From NCBI RefSeq assembly GCF_051192575.1, contig NZ_JBPJSQ010000010.1, positions 1 to 64,000 on the forward strand: a stretch of 64,000 nucleotides of DNA, read 5' to 3'. The notes beneath the pieces were generated by a model that was given only the letters and a program-made list of their open reading frames with translations, did no database searches and was not told the DNA's origin. This document shows positions 46,359-55,102 of this stretch, one piece after another (position 1 is the first letter of the stretch; every line of letters starts with the position of its first letter). Both the position numbers and the translations under genes were made by a program. This DNA is from Aestuariimicrobium soli. Lineage in GTDB: Bacteria > Actinomycetota > Actinomycetes > Propionibacteriales > Propionibacteriaceae.

Positions 46359-47881
46359 CGTCGTCGGCGTGGTCGGTGGGCCTGCTCGGGCTGGAGGGGC
46401 ACCTGGTCGAGGTCGAGGCAGCGAAGGGCGGTGGTCTGCCGCGCACGGTGTTGGTGGGATCACCCGACAAGCCGCTGTACGAGGCCCGTGACCGGGTCAA
46501 GGCGGCCATCCAGGGATCGGGTCTGTCGTGGCCGGGCCAGTTGGTGACCATCAACCTGACCCCGGCGGCGCTGCCGAAGTCGGGTACCCACTACGACCTG
46601 GCCATCGCGGCCGCCGTGCTGGCAGTGGAACGATCGGTGCCGCGCGACCTGTTGGCGACCACGGTGATGCTCGGTGAACTCCAGCTGGACGGTCGGGTTC
46701 GGGCGGTGCGGGGGGTCCTGCCCGGACTGCTCGCTGCCGTCGAGGCCGGCATGACCCGGGCGATCGTCCCGGCCGCGCAGGTTCCGGAGGCAGAACTGGT
46801 CGAGGGCCTGACCATCTGGGGGGTCGAGACCTTGGGCGACCTCGTCGACGTGCTCGAGGGCAGGCCCGTCCATCCGCCCCGGCCGGTGCCGGTGGGGGAG
46901 CCGCTGCGCGTGATCGGCGAACCCGATCTCGCCGACGTGGCCGGGCAGGCCGAGGCCAGGTTCGCCCTCGAGGTGGCTGCAGCTGGCCGGCATCACCTGT
47001 TGCTGCACGGAGCGCCGGGCGTGGGCAAGTCGATGCTGGCCAGCCGACTACCGACGATCCTTCCCGACCTGACCACCGCCGAGGCGCTCGAGGTGTCGGC
47101 GATCCATTCGCTCGCGGGCATGCTCGGCGGCAGCCTGGTGACCCGCCCGCCCTACTCCGATCCCCTGCACAACGCCTCGCTGTCGTCGGTGGTGGGCGGC
47201 GGTCAGCGCATCGCCCGACCGGGCAGTGTGTCGCTGGCACACCGTGGGGTGCTCTTCCTGGACGAGGCTCCCGAGTTCGGGCCGCACGTGCTCGACGCGT
47301 TGCGCACCCCGCTCGAGACCGGCTGGGCCACCATCGCCAGGTCGCAGGTCACCTGCCGGTTCCCCGCCCGCTTCCAGTTGGTGCTCGCGGCCAATCCGTG
47401 CCCGTGCGGGAATCACGGTGTCGCGGGCCAGCAGTGTCGGTGCGCCCCCATGGTGGTGCGCCGCTACCAGGAACGGATCTCGGGGCCGATCCGCGACCGG
47501 ATCGACGTTCAGCAGCACTTGTTGCCGCTGAACAACGCCACGTTGAAGGCCTCGCTCACTCGGGCCGAGCCATCTGCCGCGGTGGCCGAGCGCGTCGCCG
47601 AGGCCCGCCAGCGTCAACATCGGCGGTTGGCCGAACTCGGCTTCCACGTCAACGGTGAGGTGCCCGGCAGCGTGCTGCGCCATCACCTACCGGCGCCGGA
47701 GGGCGGCGAGCTGGTCGATCTGGCGCTCGTGCGAGGGCAGATCAGCGCCCGGGGAGTCGACAAGGTCGTCCGGATCGCGTGGACCCTGGCCGATTTGGCC
47801 GGCCGCGATCGGATCAGCGTGGCAGACACCAGAGCGGCGCTGGCCATGCGCCGCGGTGACCAGGAAGGGGTGGCGGCATGA
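46355..47881 (+). CDS. comM: YifB/ComM family Mg chelatase-like AAA+ ATPase
   Basis: A 508-aa protein. An N-terminal Lon-protease-like domain (VEVEAAKGGGLPRTVLVGSP, LTPAALPKSGTHYDLAIA) precedes the AAA+ core: Walker A GAPGVGKSML, Walker B GVLFLDEAPEF, the CPCGNHG insertion and sensor region RYQERISGPIRDRID. Vibrio/Haemophilus ComM is a hexameric branch-migration helicase in natural transformation. It is coupled by ATGA overlaps to yraN and dprA. Confidence 0.92.
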   Translation: MTSSAWSVGLLGLEGHLVEVEAAKGGGLPRTVLVGSPDKPLYEARDRVKAAIQGSGLSWPGQLVTINLTPAALPKSGTHYDLAIAAAVLAVERSVPRDLLATTVMLGELQLDGRVRAVRGVLPGLLAAVEAGMTRAIVPAAQVPEAELVEGLTIWGVETLGDLVDVLEGRPVHPPRPVPVGEPLRVIGEPDLADVAGQAEARFALEVAAAGRHHLLLHGAPGVGKSMLASRLPTILPDLTTAEALEVSAIHSLAGMLGGSLVTRPPYSDPLHNASLSSVVGGGQRIARPGSVSLAHRGVLFLDEAPEFGPHVLDALRTPLETGWATIARSQVTCRFPARFQLVLAANPCPCGNHGVAGQQCRCAPMVVRRYQERISGPIRDRIDVQQHLLPLNNATLKASLTRAEPSAAVAERVAEARQRQHRRLAELGFHVNGEVPGSVLRHHLPAPEGGELVDLALVRGQISARGVDKVVRIAWTLADLAGRDRISVADTRAALAMRRGDQEGVAA

Positions 47882-49038
47882 CGTGGGACGAGGATCACCG
47901 CGCTCGAGCGGGGTTGGCGAAGGCCAGCGGTGGGGGGTTGCGGGGCTTGGCCGAGTTGGTGGCCGACCATGGCGCACCGGCGGTGTGGGCACGGTTGCGG
48001 ACCGAGCGGTCCGCGAGCCAGGACACCCATCTGGCGCAACGTGCTCGGCAGGTCGACCTCGCCGAGGTGGAGCAGGCCACCACCAGGCTGGGGCTGCGCT
48101 TCGTGGTGCCGGGTGACCCGGAGTGGCCGTCGAGTCTGGGTGACCTGCGGGTTCCCGAACCCGGTCGACTCGACCCCGGGCTGGGCGGGGTTCCGCTCGG
48201 TCTGTGGCTGCGTGGACCGCTGTCGCTGGTCGACGTCTCGGGGGTCGCGCTGGTGGGGTCGAGGGCGGCCTCGTCGTACGGGGAGCGCGTGGCGGTCGAC
48301 CTCGCGGTCGACCTGACGGTGGGCGGGCGCGGGGGCGAGCCCGGCCGCACGGTGGTGAGTGGCGGCGCTTATGGCATCGACGCCGCCGCGCACCGCGGTG
48401 CGTTGACGACGGGGGCGACGGTGGCGGTGCTCGCGGGTGGGCTGGATGAGTTCTACCCGAAGGGGAATGAGCGGCTGCTGGCCTCGGTGGCCGAGTCGGG
48501 GCTCGTGGTCTCGGAGGTGGCGCCGGGGGCTCGTCCGACCAAGTCGGGGTTCCTGGCCAGGAACCGCATCATCGCGGCCCTGTGTCGCGCCGTGGTGGTG
48601 GTCGAGGCTGCCCATCGGTCGGGGGCGCTGAACACGGCTGCGTGGGCCAACCGCATCTCCCGGCCGGTGATGGCGGTGCCCGGGCCGGTCACGTCGTCGA
48701 TGTCGCAGGGGGCCAACCGCCTGATCGCGACGGGGGAGGCGTCCCTGGTCACCTCGGCGCAGGACATTCGCGACGTGCTGGCGCCGCTGGACGCCGGCCG
48801 GGCCGAGGCCGACCGAGGAGTGCAGCCGAGCCTGTTGGACGATCTGCCCGACCTGCTGGTGCAGGTGCGCGAACGCCTGTACCCGCGCCGCCCGACCTCG
48901 GTGGACGAGATCGCCGAGGCGACGGGACTGCGACCGCCCGAGTGCCTGGCGGCGCTGGGGGAGCTGGAGGAGCGGGGGTTGGTCGCACCGCATCCGGCGG
49001 GGTGGGTCTTGGCCCGACCCCGCCGGGCGGCGGCGTGA
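47878..49038 (+). CDS. dprA: DNA-processing protein DprA
   Basis: A 386-aa protein that protects incoming single-stranded DNA and loads RecA. The Rossmann-like core shows VALVGSRAASSYGERVA, VVSGGAYGIDAAAHRGAL, LAGGLDEFYPKGNERLL and the RNRIIAALCRAVVVVEA segment. The C-terminal winged-helix region (TSVDEIAEATGLRPPECLAAL) is typical. Start overlaps comM. Whether this organism is naturally competent cannot be judged from the window. Confidence 0.94.
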   Translation: MTWDEDHRARAGLAKASGGGLRGLAELVADHGAPAVWARLRTERSASQDTHLAQRARQVDLAEVEQATTRLGLRFVVPGDPEWPSSLGDLRVPEPGRLDPGLGGVPLGLWLRGPLSLVDVSGVALVGSRAASSYGERVAVDLAVDLTVGGRGGEPGRTVVSGGAYGIDAAAHRGALTTGATVAVLAGGLDEFYPKGNERLLASVAESGLVVSEVAPGARPTKSGFLARNRIIAALCRAVVVVEAAHRSGALNTAAWANRISRPVMAVPGPVTSSMSQGANRLIATGEASLVTSAQDIRDVLAPLDAGRAEADRGVQPSLLDDLPDLLVQVRERLYPRRPTSVDEIAEATGLRPPECLAALGELEERGLVAPHPAGWVLARPRRAAA

Positions 49039-49073
49039 GGGAGGTCACGCCCGCGGCGAGCCCCCTGCGGCAC

Positions 49074-51383
49074 TCACGCCAGCAGGCGGTAACCACCCCC
49101 GTTGGCGTACCAGACGCCGATTCCGCTCCACTTCTGGCCGCCGATGTTCAGATATCCCTGCAGGGCACCGGTGGAGGCGTTGCGGGCCATCAGGTCGCGA
49201 CGTCCGCCACCTTCGATGTCGCCGGGCGTCCACATCTGGTTCATGCCCTGCCAGCCGTTGCCGACCTGGGTCTTGGCGATCGGGCTGCCGTCGCGGTTGA
49301 GGGTGTGCACCCACAGGCGACCCTGCGAGTCGGCCGTCAACAGGTCGGGGGTCGGGTCACCGATGAAGTCGTCGACGGTGGCCATCAGGCGCACGTCGGT
49401 CCAGTTCTGGGCCAGCGTCGTCGGCCCCCGCAGCACGGTGGCGTTGTTGGTGAAGGAGTAGCGCAGCAGTCGATGGTCGGAGCTCAGCGCCAGCAGTTCC
49501 GGGCCACCGTCGCCGCCGAGATCCTTCATGATCACCAGCTGGCGCATGCTGCCCCAGCCCTGACCGATCTGCAGGGCGCTCGAGAAGCTGCCGGTCGGGT
49601 CGCTGCGATACAACCACAGGGTGCCGTCGCTGCGGCGGGCCACCAGTTCGGTGAGCCCGTCACCGTTGATGTCGGGCAGCTGGCTCAACCAGGCGGTGGT
49701 CGACCAGCCGTGCCCGATCTGCACGGGAGTGCCACCCTTGCGGGTGCCGGGAACGGTGGGAATCCACCACAGGGCGCCCGCACTGTCGACGGTCACCACG
49801 TCGGCCAGGCTGTCGGCGACGCGGCCAGCGCTGACCGCGAAGCTGCCGTCGGAGCGCTGCACCAGCGAGCCGTGCTGGAACTGCTGCAGCAGCGTGCCGG
49901 AGCTCGTCCGCATGCGATCGGTGACCGCCAGCCCCAGTTGGCTCTTGACGTCGGGGTGCTGGTTCAGCCAGCTGAGCACCGGCGGGTAGACCAGCACAGC
50001 CTTGCTGCTGGTGCTCCAGTGCACCTCGCCGTTGGGGAACCTGGCAACCAGCCCACCCGAGCGGGCGACGGGGTTGCTGATCAGCATGCCGAGGTTGTCG
50101 TACCCGGCGGCACGGGCGCGCGAGGCCATCGGGGCGTTCAGCTGCAGCACCTGCTTGGCCGTCGTCAGGAACAGGCTTCCCTTCGTGAAGTCGACCACGC
50201 GGCCACCGGCCAGGTTGCGTTCCAGCACGTAGGGCGAGCCCAGCTGGCCCGATTCCCCACCGAGCTGCAGCCAGCGTGCCTGCAGGGTGGTCGTGGTGCT
50301 GAGGGCTGCGGTCACCTGGGTGCGCAGCGTCGGCAGGAACGCCCGCAGGTTGGTGCCCGGGCAGTCGGTCGACATCACGTCGCCGTGACCCGAGATGATG
50401 TTGATGGTCTTGCCGGCCAGCGTCACCTTGCCCTCGGCGGGGCGGTAGTTGTTCGCCAGTTTCCAGGCGATCACCCGGGTGAGGGCGCTCTTGGTCTCGG
50501 CGGTCACCGCGGCGGTGTTGGAGTTCATCATCACGCTGACGCCGAACGTGTTGGTGTTCCACAACGTGGCATGGGCCCCGTGCACCGGGTACTCGAGACC
50601 GCCATGGCGACCCTCGAAGATCTGGCCGTACTTGTCGACCAGCGCGTTGTAACCGATGTCGCACCAGCCACGATCCAGCACGTGGAAGCGGTAGATGCCG
50701 CGCACGATCGACGCCGACTGATCCTTGGAATAGGAGTTGACGCCCGCGGTGTGGTGCACGATCACGGCCCGGGTGGTGCTGTCGTAGTCGGGCGGAACGC
50801 AGTCGGCGCCGTTGGTGGCGAGCAGGCTTTCGTCCGCACCCCAAGCCGCGCGGCTGATCACGGCGGGCTTGGGCACGTAGCCCGAGACGGCCTGCGTCGA
50901 GACGCTGGCGGGGATGTCGTCGGCAGGCACCTGCTCGGGGTCGATCAGCGTGGCCTTCGCCCCCACGACGCTGCCGCCGTCGCTCGTGACGACACGTGCC
51001 TGCAGGCCGGTGGCGCCGTCGGTGTAGGCGGGATCGGTTCCGGGTCGTCCGCCCTCACTGGGGTCGACGTCGAGGGTCTGCCACGGCGACCACGTCTTGT
51101 CGTGGCGCACGCGGTACTGCACGCTCACCGTGCCGGTCTGGGACGACCAGGTGAAGCCCAGCAGATCGAAGGGCTGGGTGGCGGTTTCCTGCATCGTGGC
51201 CACCACGGAGTAGGTCTTCTGGTCAACCGTCACCTTCGTGGATCCGGTGGCGGGCGACAGGGAGACATGCTCGGTGTCGACACGTGGGGCGGCCTGCGCC
51301 TGTGGCGGGGAGGTGGTGAGTGCCAAAGCGGCCACCATCGTCGTGACGGTGGTGGCGGCGAGCACGCGACGGGCATACGTCAT
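49074..51383 (-). CDS. Secreted N-acetylmuramoyl-L-alanine amidase with LGFP and FG-GAP-like repeats
   Basis: A 769-aa protein. Signal peptide at 1-33 (RRVLAATTVTTMVAALAL ... AQA). The peptidoglycan recognition/amidase_2 domain is at about 170-330: AVIVHHTAGVNSYS carries a zinc-ligand histidine, GWCDIGYNALVDKYGQIFEG is typical, and GHGDVMSTDCPG supplies the rest. LGFP-type repeats follow (LGSPYVLERNLAGG), then several FG-GAP-like blades (DINGDGLTELVARRSDGTLW). It probably trims cell wall at the surface. ATG at 51383 chosen because the signal peptide starts there; a GTG four codons upstream is possible. Confidence 0.9.
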   Translation of the reverse strand: MTYARRVLAATTVTTMVAALALTTSPPQAQAAPRVDTEHVSLSPATGSTKVTVDQKTYSVVATMQETATQPFDLLGFTWSSQTGTVSVQYRVRHDKTWSPWQTLDVDPSEGGRPGTDPAYTDGATGLQARVVTSDGGSVVGAKATLIDPEQVPADDIPASVSTQAVSGYVPKPAVISRAAWGADESLLATNGADCVPPDYDSTTRAVIVHHTAGVNSYSKDQSASIVRGIYRFHVLDRGWCDIGYNALVDKYGQIFEGRHGGLEYPVHGAHATLWNTNTFGVSVMMNSNTAAVTAETKSALTRVIAWKLANNYRPAEGKVTLAGKTINIISGHGDVMSTDCPGTNLRAFLPTLRTQVTAALSTTTTLQARWLQLGGESGQLGSPYVLERNLAGGRVVDFTKGSLFLTTAKQVLQLNAPMASRARAAGYDNLGMLISNPVARSGGLVARFPNGEVHWSTSSKAVLVYPPVLSWLNQHPDVKSQLGLAVTDRMRTSSGTLLQQFQHGSLVQRSDGSFAVSAGRVADSLADVVTVDSAGALWWIPTVPGTRKGGTPVQIGHGWSTTAWLSQLPDINGDGLTELVARRSDGTLWLYRSDPTGSFSSALQIGQGWGSMRQLVIMKDLGGDGGPELLALSSDHRLLRYSFTNNATVLRGPTTLAQNWTDVRLMATVDDFIGDPTPDLLTADSQGRLWVHTLNRDGSPIAKTQVGNGWQGMNQMWTPGDIEGGGRRDLMARNASTGALQGYLNIGGQKWSGIGVWYANGGGYRLLA

Positions 51384-51606
51384 GGGACTGCTCACATTCG
51401 GGGGGTCTGCGGGCGGAGAGGCGTCCCGGGCTGGGACGGCCCGACCCCATCGTGACCACATCGGGGGTCGGATTGCACCTCGGATGGTCAACGGAGCGGC
51501 CGCCGGACGGATCGTCCCGACTGAAACCCTGCAGTCGTACTTCAGGCGTGGGGTTCTGAGAAGCTGTGACGACGAGCGGCGGGCGTCGCGATGGGGAAGG
51601 TGAACC

Positions 51607-52257
51607 ATGAGGTTCTATGCACGAGGGTGGAGGGCAACCCGACAGGCGGGTGGCGACATCATTGTTCTGGCCTGGGTGGTGGTGTGGGTCTGGTTGGGTA
51701 CGGTCGTGCACGGTGTCATCAATGAGCTCGCCGGTCCGGCGCGCCAGACGGCGAAGACCTCGGGCGAGCTGGCGGCGCGAATGCGCGAGGCCAGCGGTCA
51801 GCTTGGCAGGGTGCCCGGGGTGGGTGACCAGCTCGCCCGGCCGTTCGACGGCATGGCAGGCGATCTCGACCAGCTGGTGACCCAGGCCAACGGGCAGGTG
51901 GCGACGATCGGCACTGTGGCCTGGGTGATGGGAGTCCTCACCGCCGCGGCCCCGATCGCCCTCGTCCTGCTGCTCTGGCTTCCGCGACGAGTGTCGTTCG
52001 CCCGCAACTCCGCGGCAGCGCAGAAGTTCATCGACGCCGACGCCGACCTTGACCTGTTCGCCCTCCGCGCGATGGCCAACCAGCCGATGCCGGTGCTCGC
52101 CAACATCTCCAACGATCCCATGGGGGCCTGGCGTCGGCGTGATCGTGAGGTCATTCGCAAACTGGCCAAACTCGAACTCGACAGGGTCGGACTGTCCATG
52201 CCGGCCCCGACGGCGCTCAGGTCTGGGACAGCAACCCCCGAACAGCCCGATCGCTGA
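51607..52257 (+). CDS. Two-helix membrane protein of unknown function
   Basis: A 216-aa protein. Membrane helices at about 18-38 (DIIVLAWVVVWVWLGTVVHG) and 103-122 flank an extracellular helical loop (ELAGPARQTAKTSGELAARM) with coiled-coil character. The cytoplasmic tail (about 125-216) contains DADADLDLFALRAMANQPM. ATG preceded by GGAAGGTGA. Its 3' end overlaps the convergent tetR by 41 bp. Family not recognised. Confidence 0.7.
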   Translation: MRFYARGWRATRQAGGDIIVLAWVVVWVWLGTVVHGVINELAGPARQTAKTSGELAARMREASGQLGRVPGVGDQLARPFDGMAGDLDQLVTQANGQVATIGTVAWVMGVLTAAAPIALVLLLWLPRRVSFARNSAAAQKFIDADADLDLFALRAMANQPMPVLANISNDPMGAWRRRDREVIRKLAKLELDRVGLSMPAPTALRSGTATPEQPDR

Positions 52258-52804
52258 CACGTGCCACCAGGTCGGGATCGGCACCGGCATCCACCTGCCG
52301 GAAGGCCGACTCCAGCAGCCCTCGGGTCAGGGCCGCAGACGCCTGGGCGGTCGCTTCGTCCGCGGTCAGTTCATGCCAGGCATCGCCGACGACATCGCGC
52401 ATCGAGGCGTGGGCGGCATCCATCACGGGCTGAACGGCGGGGGAGACCTTCCACGTGCGGGCCGCGTTCATCATCCAGCCGTGGCCGGTGAGGGCGGCCT
52501 GGTCGATGTTCGCCCGCACCCAACGACGGATCCGCTCGCCCGGTTCCGTCACCCCCGCCAAGGCCTCGTCGACGGCCCGCGTCCAGGCCGGCAGGTGACG
52601 TTCGAGCACGAGTGCCGGCAGGTCGTCGACCGAGTCGACGTAGCGGTAGATGCTGTTGCGGGCAATGCCGGCCGCCTTCGTCACGGCGCCAGCAGTGAGT
52701 CCCTCGGGCTGGCCGCTGCGCAGCAGTTGCTCCGCGGCGTCGATGAGCCGCTCACGCACGATGGCGCGGTGCTCGGCAACCGTGGGTGCATCGATCCTGG
52801 GCAT
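52217..52804 (-). CDS. TetR-family transcriptional regulator
   Basis: A 195-aa repressor-type protein. The N-terminal HTH shows RERLIDAAEQLL, LTAGAVTKAAGIARNSIYRY and the following VDDLPALVLERHLPA; the C-terminal helical domain binds an unknown ligand. It is divergent from a DHA2-type efflux gene, the classic arrangement in which a TetR represses the pump and itself. A candidate operator lies in the gap. Confidence 0.9.
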   Translation of the reverse strand: MPRIDAPTVAEHRAIVRERLIDAAEQLLRSGQPEGLTAGAVTKAAGIARNSIYRYVDSVDDLPALVLERHLPAWTRAVDEALAGVTEPGERIRRWVRANIDQAALTGHGWMMNAARTWKVSPAVQPVMDAAHASMRDVVGDAWHELTADEATAQASAALTRGLLESAFRQVDAGADPDLVARVSDRAVRGLLSQT

Positions 52805-52853
52805 GGGGTGATTCTCCCACGGCCGATCGCCTCGCCACCCGTCCGTCGTCAAC

Positions 52854-52899
52854 TTGACGACATGGTGTCGCAAACCTACGCTGGAGATGTTTGAGACAC
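52854..52899. promoter_or_regulatory. Efflux gene promoter and candidate TetR operator
   Basis: TTGACG (52854-52859), a 17-bp spacer and TACGCT (52877-52882) make a good promoter for the MFS gene. An inverted repeat GTGTCGCAAAC (52865-52875) / GTTTGAGACAC (52889-52899), 10 of 11 positions matching, brackets the -10, as expected for TetR repression. Confidence 0.6.
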
Positions 52900-52922
52900 A
52901 CTGTCGCGAAAGAGGAGCGACC

Positions 52923-54461
52923 ATGACCACCCGTACCGATCGACCCGTCACCGCACCCGTGAGCACCGTGGACGAGCCTCGCCCGTCCCGACGTGACTGG
53001 ATCGGCTTGGGGGTGCTGGCCACGGCTCTGGCGATGATCGTGCTCGACGGCACCATCGTGGGGGTGGCCCTGCCGGTCATCATGGGTGACCTGCGGTTGT
53101 CGCTGACCACGGCCCAGTGGGTCAACAGCCTGTACTCCGTCGTCTTCGCCGCCCTGCTGCTCACCGCCGGCCGGCTCGGTGACCGGCTGGGGCGCAGGGC
53201 GCTGCTGATCGCCGGGGTGGGCATCTTCGTCGTGGGCAGCGTCGTCGCCGTGCTCGCCCCCGGAGCCACCGCGTTGCTCGCCGCCCGGGCCGTGCAGGGT
53301 GTCGGCGGCGCGCTGATCCTGCCCTCGACCCTGTCGACCGTCAACGCCACCTTCCGGAGACGAGACCGTGCCGCCGCCTTCGGCGTCTGGGGAGCCGTGA
53401 TGTCGGGGGCGGCCGCCATCGGTCCGCTGCTGGGCGGGTGGCTGACGACCGCCGCGAACTGGCGCTGGATCTTCTGGGTCAACGTTCCGATCGGCGTCGC
53501 CGTGGTCGCGGCCGCCGTGGTTGTCGTGCGCGAGTCGACGGGCGAGGGGGAGGGCGAGTCGGCGGGAAGGCGCGCTTCCCGCAGGGGGTTCGACCTGGCC
53601 GGTCCGGTGCTGTCGGCCGTTGGGTTCGCCAGCCTGGTGTTCGGCCTCATCGAGGGGAACGATCTGGGCTGGTGGGCGCCCAAGGCTGCCCTCGATCTGG
53701 GCCTGGTCAACTGGGGCACGGGGGCGCCGATCTCGGCGGTGCCGGTGTCGTTGGCGATTGGCGTGATCGCGCTGGTCGCGTTCGTGCTCGACCAAGTGCG
53801 CCGGGAGCGCGCGGATCGTCCGCGGGTGCTGGAGGTGTCGCTGTTCTCACTGCCCACGTTCGCCTGGGGCAATCTGACGGCCGGGCTGGTCGCGGCGGGG
53901 GAGTTCGCCCTCGTCTTCGTGCTCCCGCTGTACCTGGTGACGTCCCTGCAACTGTCCACGATGGGGGCCGGGCTGGTGCTGGCCGCGATGGCCGCCGGCG
54001 CCTTCGTCTCGGGCGCCCTCGCCCGGCACCTCTCGGCCGCCCTCGGTGCGACCCGGGTGGTCGTGCTGGGGTTGGCGCTGGAGTTGGCCGGTGTGGCGCT
54101 CACCGCGCTGGCCGTCAACGGCGAGGCGCACCAGTGGTGGGTGGCCGCCGCGTTGCTGCCCTACGGGCTCGGCTTGGGCCTGGCCTCGGCGCAGCTCACG
54201 TCGACGGTGTTGGCCGACGTGCCGGTCGAGACCTCGGGCACGGGGTCCGCGGTGCAGAGCACCGTGCGGCAGGTCGGGTCGGCCCTGGGCAGCGCCATCG
54301 GTGGTACCGCGCTGTCGATGGCCCTCGGGTCCGCGACGGTCGGACGAGCCTCGGCCGCCGACTTCGCCCATGCCAGCTCGGCAGCCGTGTGGGTGTCGGG
54401 CGGGGTGCTCGCCCTCGGTTTGGTCGCGGCCGTGCAGGTGATGCGGGCCGCCGACCGCTAG
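52923..54461 (+). CDS. MFS drug exporter, DHA2 (14-helix) family
   Basis: A 512-aa transporter. Motif A is seen in GRLGDRLGRRALLIAG, motif D1-like DGTIVGVALPVIMGDL at helix 1, and motif C GAVMSGAAAIGPLLGGWL in helix 5; fourteen hydrophobic segments fit the EmrB/QacA type. ATG at 52923 with AGAGGAG upstream. Substrate unknown; regulation by the divergent TetR protein is likely. Confidence 0.88.
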   Translation: MTTRTDRPVTAPVSTVDEPRPSRRDWIGLGVLATALAMIVLDGTIVGVALPVIMGDLRLSLTTAQWVNSLYSVVFAALLLTAGRLGDRLGRRALLIAGVGIFVVGSVVAVLAPGATALLAARAVQGVGGALILPSTLSTVNATFRRRDRAAAFGVWGAVMSGAAAIGPLLGGWLTTAANWRWIFWVNVPIGVAVVAAAVVVVRESTGEGEGESAGRRASRRGFDLAGPVLSAVGFASLVFGLIEGNDLGWWAPKAALDLGLVNWGTGAPISAVPVSLAIGVIALVAFVLDQVRRERADRPRVLEVSLFSLPTFAWGNLTAGLVAAGEFALVFVLPLYLVTSLQLSTMGAGLVLAAMAAGAFVSGALARHLSAALGATRVVVLGLALELAGVALTALAVNGEAHQWWVAAALLPYGLGLGLASAQLTSTVLADVPVETSGTGSAVQSTVRQVGSALGSAIGGTALSMALGSATVGRASAADFAHASSAAVWVSGGVLALGLVAAVQVMRAADR

Positions 54462-54739
54462 TCCTCGCCCGGGTCGTCCTGGTCGTCAGGGGTGGCGTGG
54501 GTGCGGGCCGAAGCCACAGCTGACGCCGACACCGTGAAGGTCTGCCCGGCGCCCACAACGAACGATGCGGCCGACGTGGGCGCCGGCTTCACGGGTGCGG
54601 TGACCGCCTCGTCGTGGGCCGGGCCCAGTTCGGGAGGCGCTCCCGGGGTGGTCGGTCGCACGGATTCACCCATCGCCTTCGCCAGTGCCTGGGCGATGGC
54701 GCCCCCGGTGCCGGGGCTGAACTTCCGGATCTCGGCCAT
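54458..54739 (-). CDS. Small hypothetical protein
   Basis: A 93-aa protein, rich in Ala, Thr and Pro, with an acidic end (DDQDDPGED). The N-terminal 25 residues (AEIRKFSPGTGGAIAQALAK) may form a helix; the rest looks unstructured. Not recognised. Reality is supported by a minus-strand -10, TAGCAT (54746-54751), 6 nt before the ATG, the same layout as many real genes here. It overlaps the convergent MFS gene by 4 bp. Confidence 0.55.
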   Translation of the reverse strand: MAEIRKFSPGTGGAIAQALAKAMGESVRPTTPGAPPELGPAHDEAVTAPVKPAPTSAASFVVGAGQTFTVSASAVASARTHATPDDQDDPGED

Positions 54740-54763
54740 GCCGCCATGCTATGACGAGGCTGG

Positions 54764-54840
54764 GTGGTCAGGATGCAGCACCACAGCCCGAGCGTTGCGC
54801 ACCAGGAAACGCTCGCCCTGGGGTGCTGCATCCTGACCAC
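54764..54840. repeat. 77-bp palindromic element, family B
   Basis: Perfect 19-bp outer arms (GTGGTCAGGATGCAGCACC and complement) extend inwards to 33 bp with three mismatches around an 11-nt loop. The architecture resembles the 71-bp family but the sequence is unrelated. It lies between a small hypothetical gene and the tRNA-Leu terminator. Confidence 0.85.
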
Positions 54841-54853
54841 GAGGGGGGCACAA

Positions 54854-54897
54854 ACGGCAGGTCCCGAGACATCCATCGATGTCTCGGGACCTGCTGT
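54854..54897 (-). terminator. tRNA-Leu terminator
   Basis: A 16-bp perfect stem CAGGTCCCGAGACATC / complement with a CATC loop, extended by several further pairs and followed on the minus strand by CGTTTG. It begins 9 nt past the tRNA 3' end. Confidence 0.75.
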
Positions 54898-54905
54898 CGT
54901 ACCTG

Positions 54906-54990
54906 TGTCCGAGAGAGGACTTGAACCTCCATGCCCTTAACGGGCACTAGCACCTCAAGCTAGCGCGTCTACCTATTCCGCCACCCGGAC
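54906..54990 (-). tRNA. tRNA-Leu (anticodon GAG)
   Basis: An 85-nt class II tRNA. On the minus strand it starts GTCCGGGTGGCGGAA; the D-loop, the anticodon arm (GCTAGCTTGAGGTGCTAGT, loop CTTGAGG), a long variable arm (GCCCGTTAAGGGC) and the T-arm GAGGTTCAAGTCCTC are all clear. The acceptor closes with CTCGGAC plus discriminator A; one G-U pair. CCA is not encoded. Confidence 0.95.
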
Positions 54991-55102
54991 TCCACCGCCC
55001 GGTCGCCCGGACAGCCCTTGAACAATAGCACCAGAGACCCGGCACCTGAAATCGAGTGGACGAGCCCCGCCACTCGCGTGCTGGCTTGGCAGGATGGGCC
55101 CC

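Noticed and set aside
48582..51455. 957-codon plus-strand open frame opposite the secreted amidase
   Set aside because: The minus-strand amidase has a signal peptide, a PGRP domain and repeats; the plus frame shows only His/Gly/Val-rich shadow composition.
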